A program made the position numbers and the translations under genes. From Xenorhabdus sp. IM139775 (GTDB taxonomy: Bacteria; Pseudomonadota; Gammaproteobacteria; Enterobacterales; Enterobacteriaceae): a stretch of DNA of 64,000 nucleotides. Under the pieces are notes generated by a model. That model ran no database searches. It was given only the letters and a program-made list of their open reading frames with translations, and was not told the origin of the DNA. Of this stretch, positions 50,601 to 62,600 are shown in pieces. The number at the start of each line of letters is the position of its first letter. Positions within the stretch are counted from its first letter, which is position 1. The stretch is from positions 49,727 to 113,726 of the forward strand of contig NZ_JAQRFK010000002.1 of NCBI RefSeq assembly GCF_028598745.1, read 5' to 3'.

Positions 50601-53600
50601 TCCGGCTGGATATCGATGATACCCCGCTACACGATAGCGTCAGGCTGGCACATGCCCGATTAGCCGGATTACTGGATTATGAACATGCTTCACTGGCGTT
50701 GGCCCAGCGTTGCAGTGGGGTACAGGGCGGCACACCGCTTTTCAGTGCCCTGCTGAACTACCGGCATAATGAGCACCCAATGGTTCCGTATGAGGCGGTG
50801 CCGGGTATTGAATTCCTTGGCGAGCAGGAACGCACCAACTACCCTTTTGTGCTGTCAGTGGAGGATGGGGGTGCCACACTGGGGCTGACGGCACAGGTAG
50901 TACAGCCGTTTGATTCAGAACGGGTATGCGGTTATATGCAGCAGGCACTGGAAAGTCTGGCGGATGCCCTTGAATTGGCACCGGAAACGCCGGTACGGAT
51001 GCTGAACGTTTTGCCTGCATCAGAACGTACCTTATTGCTGGAAACGTGGAATGCGACTGAAACCCCTTATCCTGAGCAAGTGTGTATCCATCAGTTGATT
51101 GAACAACAGGCGGAAAAAACCCCCGATGCAACGGCGCTGGTGTATGAAAATCAGACGTTCAGCTATCAGCAATTCAATGCCTGTGCTAACCGACTGGCCC
51201 ATCAACTGATCGCCTTAAATGTTGTGCCCGATCAACGGGTGGCGATTTGCATGGCAAGTTCACCGGCACGGGTGATTGCGGTGCTGGCGGTGTTAAAAGC
51301 AGGTGGTGCCTATGTGCCGTTAGATCCGGCTTATCCGGGAGAACGTCTGTCGCATATCCTGACCGATGCGGCTCCGGCTATTTTGCTGGCGGATAGTATC
51401 GGGCGGACTGCATTGGGTGAGAAAACGCTTACCGCGTTGACGGTATTAGATCCGAACAGCTTACCTGACCAGCCCGACAGCAACCCGCAGGTGCCTGCCC
51501 TGACCTCCCGCCATCTGGCCTATGTGATTTACACGTCTGGATCAACCGGCACGCCCAAAGGGGTGATGGTTGAACATCGTGGGCTGGTCAATCTTATTCA
51601 GGATAAAATCACCCGGTTTGACCTTCGCCCTGCCAGCCGGATGTTACAGTTTGCTTCATTTGGCTTTGATGCCAGTGTCTGGGAAATCATGATGGCATTA
51701 GGCAGTGGTGCCAGCCTGATGATCCCTGCCGATCTCATTCGTCAGGACTCACGTCATCTCTGGCATTACCTTGAAGAACAATCGGTGACGCACGCCTGCC
51801 TGACCCCCGCTTTGCTGCGGGATGGTATCGATTTACCGGCGATCGCGATAAAACCCACGTTAATATTGGGGGGTGAAGCGCCCAGTCCCGTATTGCTTCG
51901 GGCACTGAGTCACCGGGCGACCCTGTTTAATGCCTATGGCCCGACAGAAATTACTGTCTGTGCCACCCATTGGCGTTGCCCGTCAAACGATACCGATGTG
52001 AACCATGCCGATGTGAACCATACAGAAGTGTTAATTCCCATTGGGCGTCCGACGGCAAATACCCGCCTTTATCTGCTGGATAATCATGGCCAGCCAGTCC
52101 CATTGGGTGCAGTGGGAGAATTGTATATTGGTGGTGCCGGTGTTGCCCGTGGCTACCTTAATCGCCCCGATCTGACTGACGAACGCTTCTTGGCTGACCC
52201 ATTTAGTGCTGCGACTGATGCCCGGATGTACCGAACCGGAGATTTAGTGCGCTATTTGCCGGACGGCAATCTGGTGTTTGTTGGCCGTAACGACCAACAG
52301 ATCAAAATCCGCGGTTTCCGCATTGAGCCGGGTGAAATTGAAGCCCGCTTAGCAGAACATCCCACGGTGCGGGAAGCGCGGGTAGTGGCTGTGGCCTTGG
52401 GGAATGAGCGGGATGGGCAGGATAAACGTTTAGTTGCCTATATTGTCGCCGAAGCGAACAGCGGATTGGCGGCCAGTTTGCACCGCCATTTGAGTGCGGT
52501 GTTGCCTGATTATATGGTGCCTGCGGCCTTTGTCCGTCTGGCGGCTTTCCCGTTGACGCCAAACGGTAAATTGGATCATCAGGCATTACCGGCACCGGCA
52601 GAAGATGCTTTCGCCCACCAGATTTATGTCGCGCCACAGGGGGAAATGGAAATCGCCGTGGCAGCTATCTGGCGTGAATTACTGGCCGTTGAGCAGATCG
52701 GCCGCTATGACAATTTCTTTGCGTTGGGCGGACACTCCTTGCTGGCAGTACGGATGATAAACCGAATCGCCGTTTTCGGTGTCGATTTGCCGTTGGCTGC
52801 GTTGTTTATGTCACCGTCACTGGCGGGATTTACCGGCAAGATCTGCGCACTGCGTTATGCGGACAAAGCGAACAGTGATAACTTGCCTGACATCAGGCCA
52901 ATATCCCGTGATGGTGTTTTACCCTTATCGTTTGGCCAACAGCGCCTGTGGTTTCTGGCGCAATTTGAAGGGGTCAGTGATACCTATCATATTCCGACCG
53001 CCCAGCGTTTACACGGCCGGCTTAACCTTTCTGCTTGGCAAGAAGCCCTGAACCGCCTGTTTGCCCGCCACGAGGCACTGCGTTCACTTTTTATCACCGT
53101 GGAGGGTCAGCCTCAGGTTAAACTGTTGCCGGCGGAGTTGGGTCTGCCAATACAAAAATACGATTTGCGTAAAACATCTGACCGTAAAACATCTGACCGT
53201 AAAACATCTGACGTGGATGAACAGCTTGAGCGTTTGTGTGCACAGGAAGCCGAAACGCCGTTTGATCTTGCCTGTGGCCCTCTGATTCGTTGCTCACTGA
53301 TTCAATTGGCCGAAGAAGATCACTTATTCTTACTGACTCAACATCACATCATCTCCGACGGCTGGTCTTTAGGGATACTGAAATCAGAACTGGCGGCGCT
53401 TTATACCGCTTGCCTGAATCAACAACCCGATCTGTTGCCGCCATTGCCCCTGCAATATCCTGATTATGCGGCTTGGCAGCGGCAGGTATTTTCTGGTGAA
53501 GGCGTACAGGCACAGAGCGATTACTGGCGCCGGACGCTGGCAGATGCCCCGGTATTACTGGAGTTACCGACAGACAGGCTCCGCCCCGCCCAACAATCAT

Positions 53601-56600
53601 TCACTGGCGGCCGGATCGCCGTGCACATTGATGCCACATTGGTACAAGCGCTAAAACATTTGGGGCAACAGCACGGCACCACACTGTTTATGACGCTGTT
53701 GACCGCTTGGGCGGCGTTGTTGTCACGTTTGTCGGGTCAGGATGATGTGGTGATTGGTATACCGAGCGCTAACCGTAACCGGCGGGAAATAGAGCCATTG
53801 CTTGGTTTTTTTGTCAACACATTAGCGTTGCGCATCGATTTATCCGCTATGCCGGATGTGGTCACACTGCTGCGGCGTGTACAGCAGGCGACACTGGGTG
53901 CACAGGCTCATCAGGATCTGCCTTTTGAGCAAGTGGTAGAAATTGTCCAACCGCCGCGCAGACCGGAACATACGCCACTGTTTCAGGTGATGTTTGCCTG
54001 GCAGGAGAGTGAAACAGAGGCGTGGCAATTACCGGAATTGACGGTAACCCCCTTCGGGCTGGGATACGATATCGCGAAATTCGATCTGCAACTGGAGTTA
54101 ACCGAGAAGGCAGGCGAAGTGGTTGGAGAGCTGAACTATTCTTCAGCCCTGTTTGACCATGAAACGATTGAAAGACAGGTGGGTTATTTGCAGGCCATCT
54201 TGCGGGCAATGGTGCACCAGCCTCAGCAACCCGTTACGGCTATCGATATTTTGTCGTCCGCAGAACGGGAACGCTTACTGGAAAATGGCAGTGCGACCGA
54301 AGAAGCGTATCCGACTCAGGTATGTTTTCATCAGTTGTTTGAACAACAGGCAGAGAAAACCCCGGATGCCATCGCGGTGATGTATGAAAATCAGACGCTC
54401 AGCTATGCCGAACTGAATGCCCGCGCCAACCGACTCGCTCATCAGCTTATCGCCTTGGGCGTCGCGCCGGATCAGCGGGTGGCGATTTGTGTCACACGCT
54501 CACTCGCGAGGATCATCGGGTTATTGGCCGTACTGAAAGCGGGGGGTGCCTATGTGCCGTTAGATCCGGCCTATCCCGGTGAACGCCTGGCTTATATCCT
54601 CACTGATGCCGCACCGGTTATCGTATTGGCGGATAATGCCGGGCGGGCAGCGCTAAGTGAAGACGTTCTGGCGACACTGACGGTACTCGATCCGAATCTC
54701 TTGCCGGAGCAGCCGGACAATAACCCGCACGTCTTTGGGTTGGCTCCCCACCATCTGGCCTATGTGATTTACACTTCCGGTTCAACCGGCAGGCCAAAAG
54801 GGGTGATGATTGAACATGGCAGCGCGGTGAATTTGGCGCTGACACAAATTACCCAGTTTAATGTTGGTGCCACCAGCCGGATGTTGCAGTTTGCCTCATT
54901 TGGTTTCGATGCCAGTGTCTGGGAAATGATGATGGCATTGGGTTGTGGTGCCATGCTGGTGATCCCTACCGAAACCGTGCGGCAAGATCCGCAGCGCCTC
55001 TGGCGTTATCTGGAAGAGCACGCGGTGACGCACGCGTGCTTGACACCGGCGATGTTTCACGACGGTGCCGCTTTACCGGCGATAGCGATAAAGCCCACAG
55101 TAATGTTTGCCGGAGAAGCGCCGAGTACCGCGTTATTTCAGGCACTGTGCAACCGGGCCGATTTGTTTAATGCTTATGGGCCGACAGAAATCACCGTGTG
55201 TGCAACCACTTGGCATTGCCCGCCAGATTATACCGGGGGATTAATTCCCATCGGCAGACCGGTTGCTAACAAACGTCTCTATCTGCTGGATGAACACCGC
55301 CAGCCGGTTCCCCTTGGTGCAGTGGGGGAACTGTATATTGGTGGCGTTGGCGTCGCACGCGGCTACCTCAATCGCCCGGAACTGACCGCAGAACGTTTCC
55401 TGCGTGATCCATTTAGTGGTGACACCCATGCCCGGATGTATCGTACCGGGGATTTGGCCCGCTACCTGCCGGATGGCAATCTGCTTTTCGTTGGCCGCAA
55501 TGACCAACAGGTGAAAATCCGCGGTTTCCGCATTGAACCGGGAGAAATTGAAACGCGGCTGATTGAACACGCTGAAGTCAGTGAAGCACTGGTCTTGGCA
55601 TTGGGTGACGGGCAGGATAAACGTCTGGTGGCTTATGTCGTCACGCAAGCGGATGACGGACTGGCAACCAGACTGCGTGAACACCTGAATGCGATTTTGC
55701 CTGACTATATGGTGCCGGCGGCTTTTGTGCGTTTGGATGCCTTTCCGCTGACCCCTAACGGCAAGCTGGATCGCCAGTCACTCCCCGCACCGGATCAACA
55801 TGCCTTTGCCCACCAAGCTTATCAGGCACCGCAAGGGGAAATTGAAATCGCATTAGCGGCTATCTGGCGCGACTTACTGAATGTTGGGCAGATTGGCCGA
55901 CATGACAGTTTCTTCGCCTTGGGCGGTCACTCGCTATTGGCCGTCAAGATGATTGAACGTTTACGACGCATGGGGTTAGGGCTATCGGTACAAACGCTGT
56001 TCCAGCATCCGACATTAAGCATCTTAGCCCAAGCCCTGACCCAACATTCCCTGACCCCGCATCATGAAGTCAGTGTGCCTGATAACGGCATTACGCCGGA
56101 CACAACGGTACTGACGCCAGCCATGTTGCCGCTGATTGATCTGACTCAATCTGACATTGATCGCATTGTTGAACAAGTGCCGGGTGGGATAACCAATATT
56201 CAGGACATTTATGCGCTGTCACCGTTGCAGGATGGCATTTTATTCCACCATTTGTTGGCCAATGAGGGCGATCCCTATCTGCTGATCACGCAGCAGGCTT
56301 TTGCCGATCGACGTTTACTCGACCGTTATCTGGCCGCAGTCCAACAGGTGGTTGACCGCCATGATATCTTGCGTACCGCCTTTATTTGGGAAGGAATATC
56401 TGCGCCGGCTCAGGTCGTTTGCCGTCAGGTGCCGTTGTCAGTCACAGAATTGACGCTCGATCCGGCTGACGGGCCAGTCAGTGACCAACTGGCACAACGT
56501 TTTGACCCGCGCCGACATCGTATTGACCTGAATCAGTCTCCCTTATTACGTTTTGTTGTGGCACCAGAGCGCGATGGCCGCTGGATTGTGTTGCAATTGT

Positions 56601-59600
56601 TGCATCACCTGATTGGCGACCACACCACGCTGGAAGTGATGAACAGCGAAGTTCAGGCCTTTCTTTCCGGGCGAACAGACGCCGGGAAAACAGGCAGTTT
56701 GCCTGCACCAGTGCCGTTCCGCCATCTTGTCGCACAAGCCCGGCAGGGGAGCAATCAGGCAGAACATACGCGCTTCTTTACCGCTATGTTGGCAGAGATC
56801 GAGGAGCCAACGCTGCCCTTTGGCTTGGCGGAAGTGCACCATGACGGTTCTCAGGTGACGGAAGCCCACCGGCTGCTGAGCGCGGGACTGAACGATCGCT
56901 TGCGGAGTCAGGCGCGACGGTTGGGTGTCAGTGTGGCGGCACTGTGCCATCTGGCTTGGGCACAGGTGCTATCGCATACCAGCGGGCAGGATCGCGTGGT
57001 GTTCGGCACGGTACTGTTTGGGCGGATGCAGGCGGGTGAAGGTTCGGACAGCGGCATGGGGCTATTTATTAACACCTTACCGTTGCGATTGGATATCGAT
57101 AATACCCCGGTGCGGGACAGTGTACGCGCAGCACATGGCCGACTGGCCGGATTGCTGGAACATGAACACGCTTCACTAGCGCTGGCGCAGCGTTGCAGTG
57201 GCGTAGCCCGTGGAACGCCGCTTTTTAATGCGCTGTTGAATTACCGACACAATACCCAGCCGGTAACACCGAATGAAATCGTGAGCGGCATCGAATTCCT
57301 TGGCGCACAGGAGCGAACCAACTATCCGTTTGTGTTGTCGGTAGAGGATGGCGGCACGGATCTGGGGCTGACGGCTCAGGTCGTGCAGCCATTTGATCCA
57401 GAACGGATATGCGGCTATATGCAGCGGGCATTGGAAAGTCTGGTTGAAGCACTTGAACAAGCGCCCGATAGGCCGGTACAGCAGTTAGACATTCTGCCGG
57501 CCACGGAACGCACCTTGTTGTTAACAACCTGGAATGCCACTGAAACCGCCTGGCCTGAGTCGTTGTGCATTCATCAACTGTTTGAACAACAGGCGGAGAA
57601 AACGCCGGATGCCACGGCGCTGATATACGAAGATCGGCACCTCAGTTATGCCGGATTAAATGCGGATGCTAACCGATTGGCGCACCAGCTTATCGCTTTG
57701 GGTGTCACGCCGGATCAGCGGGTCGCGATTTGCGTCGCCAGTTCACCCGCGCGGATAGTGGCGCTATTGGCAGTGTTAAAAGCAGGCGGGGCTTACGTGC
57801 CGTTAGACCCTGCCTATCCGGGTGAACGTCTGTCCCATATTCTGGCTGATGCAGAACCGATGATTTTATTGGCAGATAGCACTGGACATTCATCCTTGGG
57901 TGAACCAATGCTTGCGGGACAGACCGTGATTGATCCGAATTCCTTGCCGGATCAACCGGATCACAACCCACAACGGCCGACCTTGACCTCCCGTCATCTG
58001 GCGTATGTGATTTACACCTCTGGTTCGACCGGTACGCCCAAAGGGGTGATGGTTGAACATCGTGGGCTGGTCAATCTTATTCAGGATAAAATTGCCCGAT
58101 TTGGCATTCTTCCCACCAGCCGGATGTTGCAGTTTGCCTCATTTGGCTTTGATGCGGGTGTCTGGGAAATCATGATGGCGCTGTGCGGTGGTGCCGCGCT
58201 GGTTATTCCTGATGAAGCGGTTCGTCAGGACCCACACCGGCTTTGGCATTATCTGCAAGCGCAGTCTGTGACGCACGCCTGTTTGACCCCGGCTTTGCTG
58301 CGGGATGGCACTGATTTGCCGGCGATAACCATAAAACCGACCCTGATATTGGGCGGTGAAGCGCCCAGTGTGGCGTTGCTTAAAGCGCTGTGCCACAAGG
58401 CCACGCTATTCAATGCGTATGGCCCGACGGAAATCACGGTTTGTGCCACACGTTGGCGTTGTCCGTCAGATTATACCGGGGGATTAATTCCCATCGGGCG
58501 TCCAACCGCCAACACCCGTCTCTATCTGTTAAATGCCCTCGGTCAACCTGTGCCGCTGGGCGCCGTGGGTGAACTTTATATTGGTGGCGTCGGTGTCGCG
58601 CGTGGTTATCTCAATCGTCCTGAACTGACTGACGAACGTTTCCTGGCCGATCCGTTTAGTGCTGTCACTGATGCCCGGATGTATCGAACCGGAGACTTAG
58701 TGCGCTATCTGCCGGATGGCAATCTGGTGTTTGTTGGCCGTAACGATCAGCAGATTAAAATCCGCGGTTTCCGCATTGAACCGGGAGAAATCGAAGCCCG
58801 GCTGACAGAATATCCCGGCGTGCGTGAAGCGCTGGTACTGGCTTTGGCTAACGGGCAGGATAAACGGCTGGTGGCTTATGTGGCGGCACACGCTGATCAC
58901 GGGCTGGTTAACCACCTGCGTGAACATCTGAGTGCGCGCTTGCCTGATTACATGGTGCCGGCCGCCTTTGTGCGATTGGATACGTTCCCGCTAACGCCTA
59001 ACGGCAAGCTGGATCGCCGGGCGTTGCCGGCACCGGGGGAGGATGCGTTTGCCCGCCAGATTTACGCGGAACCGCAAGGAGAAACCGAAACCGCACTGGC
59101 CGCTATCTGGCACGAATTACTCGGCGTTGAACAGATCAGCCGGTATGACAGCTTCTTTGCCTTGGGCGGCCATTCGTTGCTGGCAGTACGGATGGTTGAA
59201 CGTCTGCGTAATTTGGGGTTAACACTGGCAGTACGTGATCTGTTTCAATCTCCGGTACTGTCTGAACTGGCGCAAACATTGAAGCTGAATCAGGCCGAAA
59301 AAGTACCGGCCAACGTGATTACCCCGGCCACCACGGCGTTGACGCCAGCCATGTTACCGCTGATTGATCTGACTCAGCCTGAGATTGATCACATCGTTAA
59401 GCAGATACCGGGCGGGACAGCCAATATTCAGGATATCTATGCCTTGTCACCGTTGCAGGATGGGATCTTGTTTCACCATCTGTTGGCCGATAAAGGCGAT
59501 CCCTATCTGCTGGCGGGGCAAATGGCCTTTGCTGACCGGCCTCTGTTGGATCGTTATCTGGCGGCGGTTCAGCAGGTGATTCACCGTCATGACATTCTGC

Positions 59601-62600
59601 GTACCGCCTTTATCTGGCAAGGATTATCTGTGCCGGCGCAGGTCGTTTGCCGTCAGGCACTGTTGTCAGTGACGGAATTGACATTAGATCCCGCTGAGGG
59701 AGCGATCAGCGACCAACTGGCGCAACGATTTAACCCACGCCACTACCGTCTCGATTTGGGGCAGGCACCGTTGCTGCGCTTTGTCGTAGCGAAAGAAATG
59801 GTGGCGCAGGAGCGCGATGGCCGCTGGATTGTGTTGCAACTGATGCACCATTTAATTGGTGACCATACCGCGCTGGATGTGATGAGTCATGAAATTCAGG
59901 CCTACCTTGACGGGCAAGGCAGCCACCTGCCAGCGCCTGCGCCATTCCGCAATCTGGTGGCGCAGGCTCGGTTGGGGATGAGTCAGGAGCAACATAGCCG
60001 TTTCTTTACTGAGATGCTGGCGGATGTCAATGAACCGACGTTACCGTTTGGGTTGGCAGAAGTTCACCATGATGGTTCACAGATGACCGAATCGCACCGG
60101 ATGTTAACCGCCGAATTAAATGACCGCTTACGGGGTCAGGCACGGCGGTTGGGGGTCAGTCTGGCGGCGTTGTGCCATCTGGCCTGGGCACAGGTGCTGT
60201 CGCGTACCAGCGGACAGCAGCAGGTAGTCTTCGGCACCGTCTTGTTTGGTCGCATGGCAGCGGGTGAAGGCGCGGAAAATGGCATGGGGCTGTTTATCAA
60301 TACCTTGCCGCTCCGCTTGGATATGGATGATACCCCAGTGCGCGACAGCGTACAGGCAGCCCATCACCGGCTGGCGGGATTATTGGAACATGAATATGCC
60401 TCGCTGGCACTGGCCCAGCGTTGCAGCGGTGTACAAGGAGGAACGCCGCTGTTCAGTACCTTGCTGAACTATCGACACAATATGGCTGCGGCAACGTCGA
60501 ATGAAATCATGGCGGGTGTTGAATTCCTTGGTGCGCAGGAACGGACTAACTATCCGTTTACACTGTCAGTGGAAGATTTTGGTGATGCCTTGGGACTGAC
60601 AGCGCAAATTGTCCAGCCGTTTGAAGCCGCGCGGGTGTGCGGTTACATGCAGCAGGCGCTGGAGAGTTTAGTGACAGCCCTTGAGTCTGCCCCGGAAACG
60701 CCGGTTCAAGAACTGGATATTTTGCCGGCAACGGAAAGCCATTTGCTGTTGAAAACCAGCCATGCCGCCCAAACCGCGTATCCTGATTCATTGTGTATTC
60801 ACCAACTGTTTGAACAACAGGTGGAGAAAAATCCTGCTGCGGTGGCACTGGCCCATGAAGCGCAAACATTCAGCTATGCGGAACTGAATGCACGAGCCAA
60901 CCGACTGGCCCATCAGTTAATGACATTAGGCGTGAAACCCGATCAGCGGGTGGCGATTTGTGTCACCCGTTCGCCGGCAAGCGTGGTCGCACTTCTGGCG
61001 GTACTGAAAGCGGGTGGCGCTTATGTTCCCTTAGATCCGGCTTATCCGGGTGATCGCCTGGCTTATATGCTTAACGATGCCGCGCCGTCAGTAGTACTGG
61101 CGGATAAAGCGGGACGGGCTGCACTAGGCGAACACGCGCTTGCTGCATTAACGGTACTTGACCCCAATATCCAGCCTGAGCAGCCGGACCACATTGATCA
61201 GTCAGATAACATTGATCAGTCAGACAACATTGATCAGTCAGATAACAATCCATCAGTCCCTGCGCTCACCTCGCGGCATCTGGCGTATGTGATTTACACC
61301 TCTGGTTCCACCGGTACGCCGAAAGGGGTGATGGTTGAGCATCGTGGCTTGGTCAATCTGATTTGGGAGAAAATCAGCCAATTTGATATTCGCCCGGATA
61401 GCCGGATGTTGCAGTTTGCCTCATCGGGTTTCGATGCCAGTGTCTGGGAAGTCATGCTGGCGTTGTGCAGTGGCGCTACCTTGGAAATTCCGCTGGATAG
61501 CGTCCGGCAGGACCCGCTCCGCCTTTGGCATTATCTGGAAGAACATCAGGTCACCCACGCCTGCTTGACCCCGGCTCTGCTGCGGGATGGCGCGGATTTG
61601 CCGGCAATAACGATAAAACCCACCTTGATATTGGGTGGCGAAGCGCCCAGTGTGGCGTTGTTTCAGGCCCTGCGGGATCGGGCAACGCTGTTTAATGCTT
61701 ATGGCCCGACAGAAATCACCGTCTGTGCCACCTGCTGGCGTTGCCCGCCAGACGAGACGGATATGCTGATCCCTATCGGTCGCCCGACCGCTAATACCCG
61801 TATTTATCTTCTGGATAATCACGGCCAGCCAGTGCCGTTTGGGGCGGTGGGGGAATTGTATATTGGTGGTGCCGGTGTCACGCGTGGCTATCTCAACCGC
61901 CCTGATTTGACCGCTGAACGTTTCCTTACCGATCCCTTTAGTGATGTTGAAGGGGCACGCATGTACCGAACCGGCGATTTGGTTCGCTACCTGCCGGACG
62001 GCAATCTGCTCTTCGTTGGCCGTAATGATCAACAGATTAAAATCCGCGGCTTCCGCATTGAACCGGGTGAAATCGAAGCACGGCTGACGGAATACCCCGA
62101 AGTCCGTGAAGCGCTGGTACTGGCGCGTGGTGATGGGCAGGATAAACGTCTGGTGGCTTATATCGTGGCAGCAGAAGATAACGAGCTGGCAAGCCAATTA
62201 CATCGTCACCTGAGAGCCTTGTTGCCTGACTATATGGTGCCGGCAGCATTTGTGCGGCTGGATGCCTTTCCGTTGACCCCGAACGGCAAACTGGATCACC
62301 GGGCGTTGCCTGTGCCTGATCAGCACGCTTTTGCCCGTCAGATTTATGAAGCGCCGCAAGGGGAAACGGAGATCGTGCTGGCCGCTATCTGGCGTGAATT
62401 ACTGGGCGTTGAGCGGATTGGCCGGCATGACAACTTCTTTACCTTGGGTGGGCACTCGCTGCTCGCCATGCGGATGATCAATCTGGCCGCAGGGCGGGGT
62501 TTGATTTGCTCATTGAATAATCTGTTCCAATTCCCGGTGCTGGCAGAACTGGTGGCAGAGATCACATTAGATCCGCTCTCTCAATCACACAGCAGCGCCA

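Noticed and set aside
53168..53212. CRISPR-like array
   Set aside because: Repeat units are contiguous without spacers and inside a coding frame.
61421..62197. 258-codon open frame antisense to NRPS module 5, and many similar ones across 48-63 kb
   Set aside because: They are complementary shadows of conserved A and T domain motifs; no start signals and no recognisable domains.
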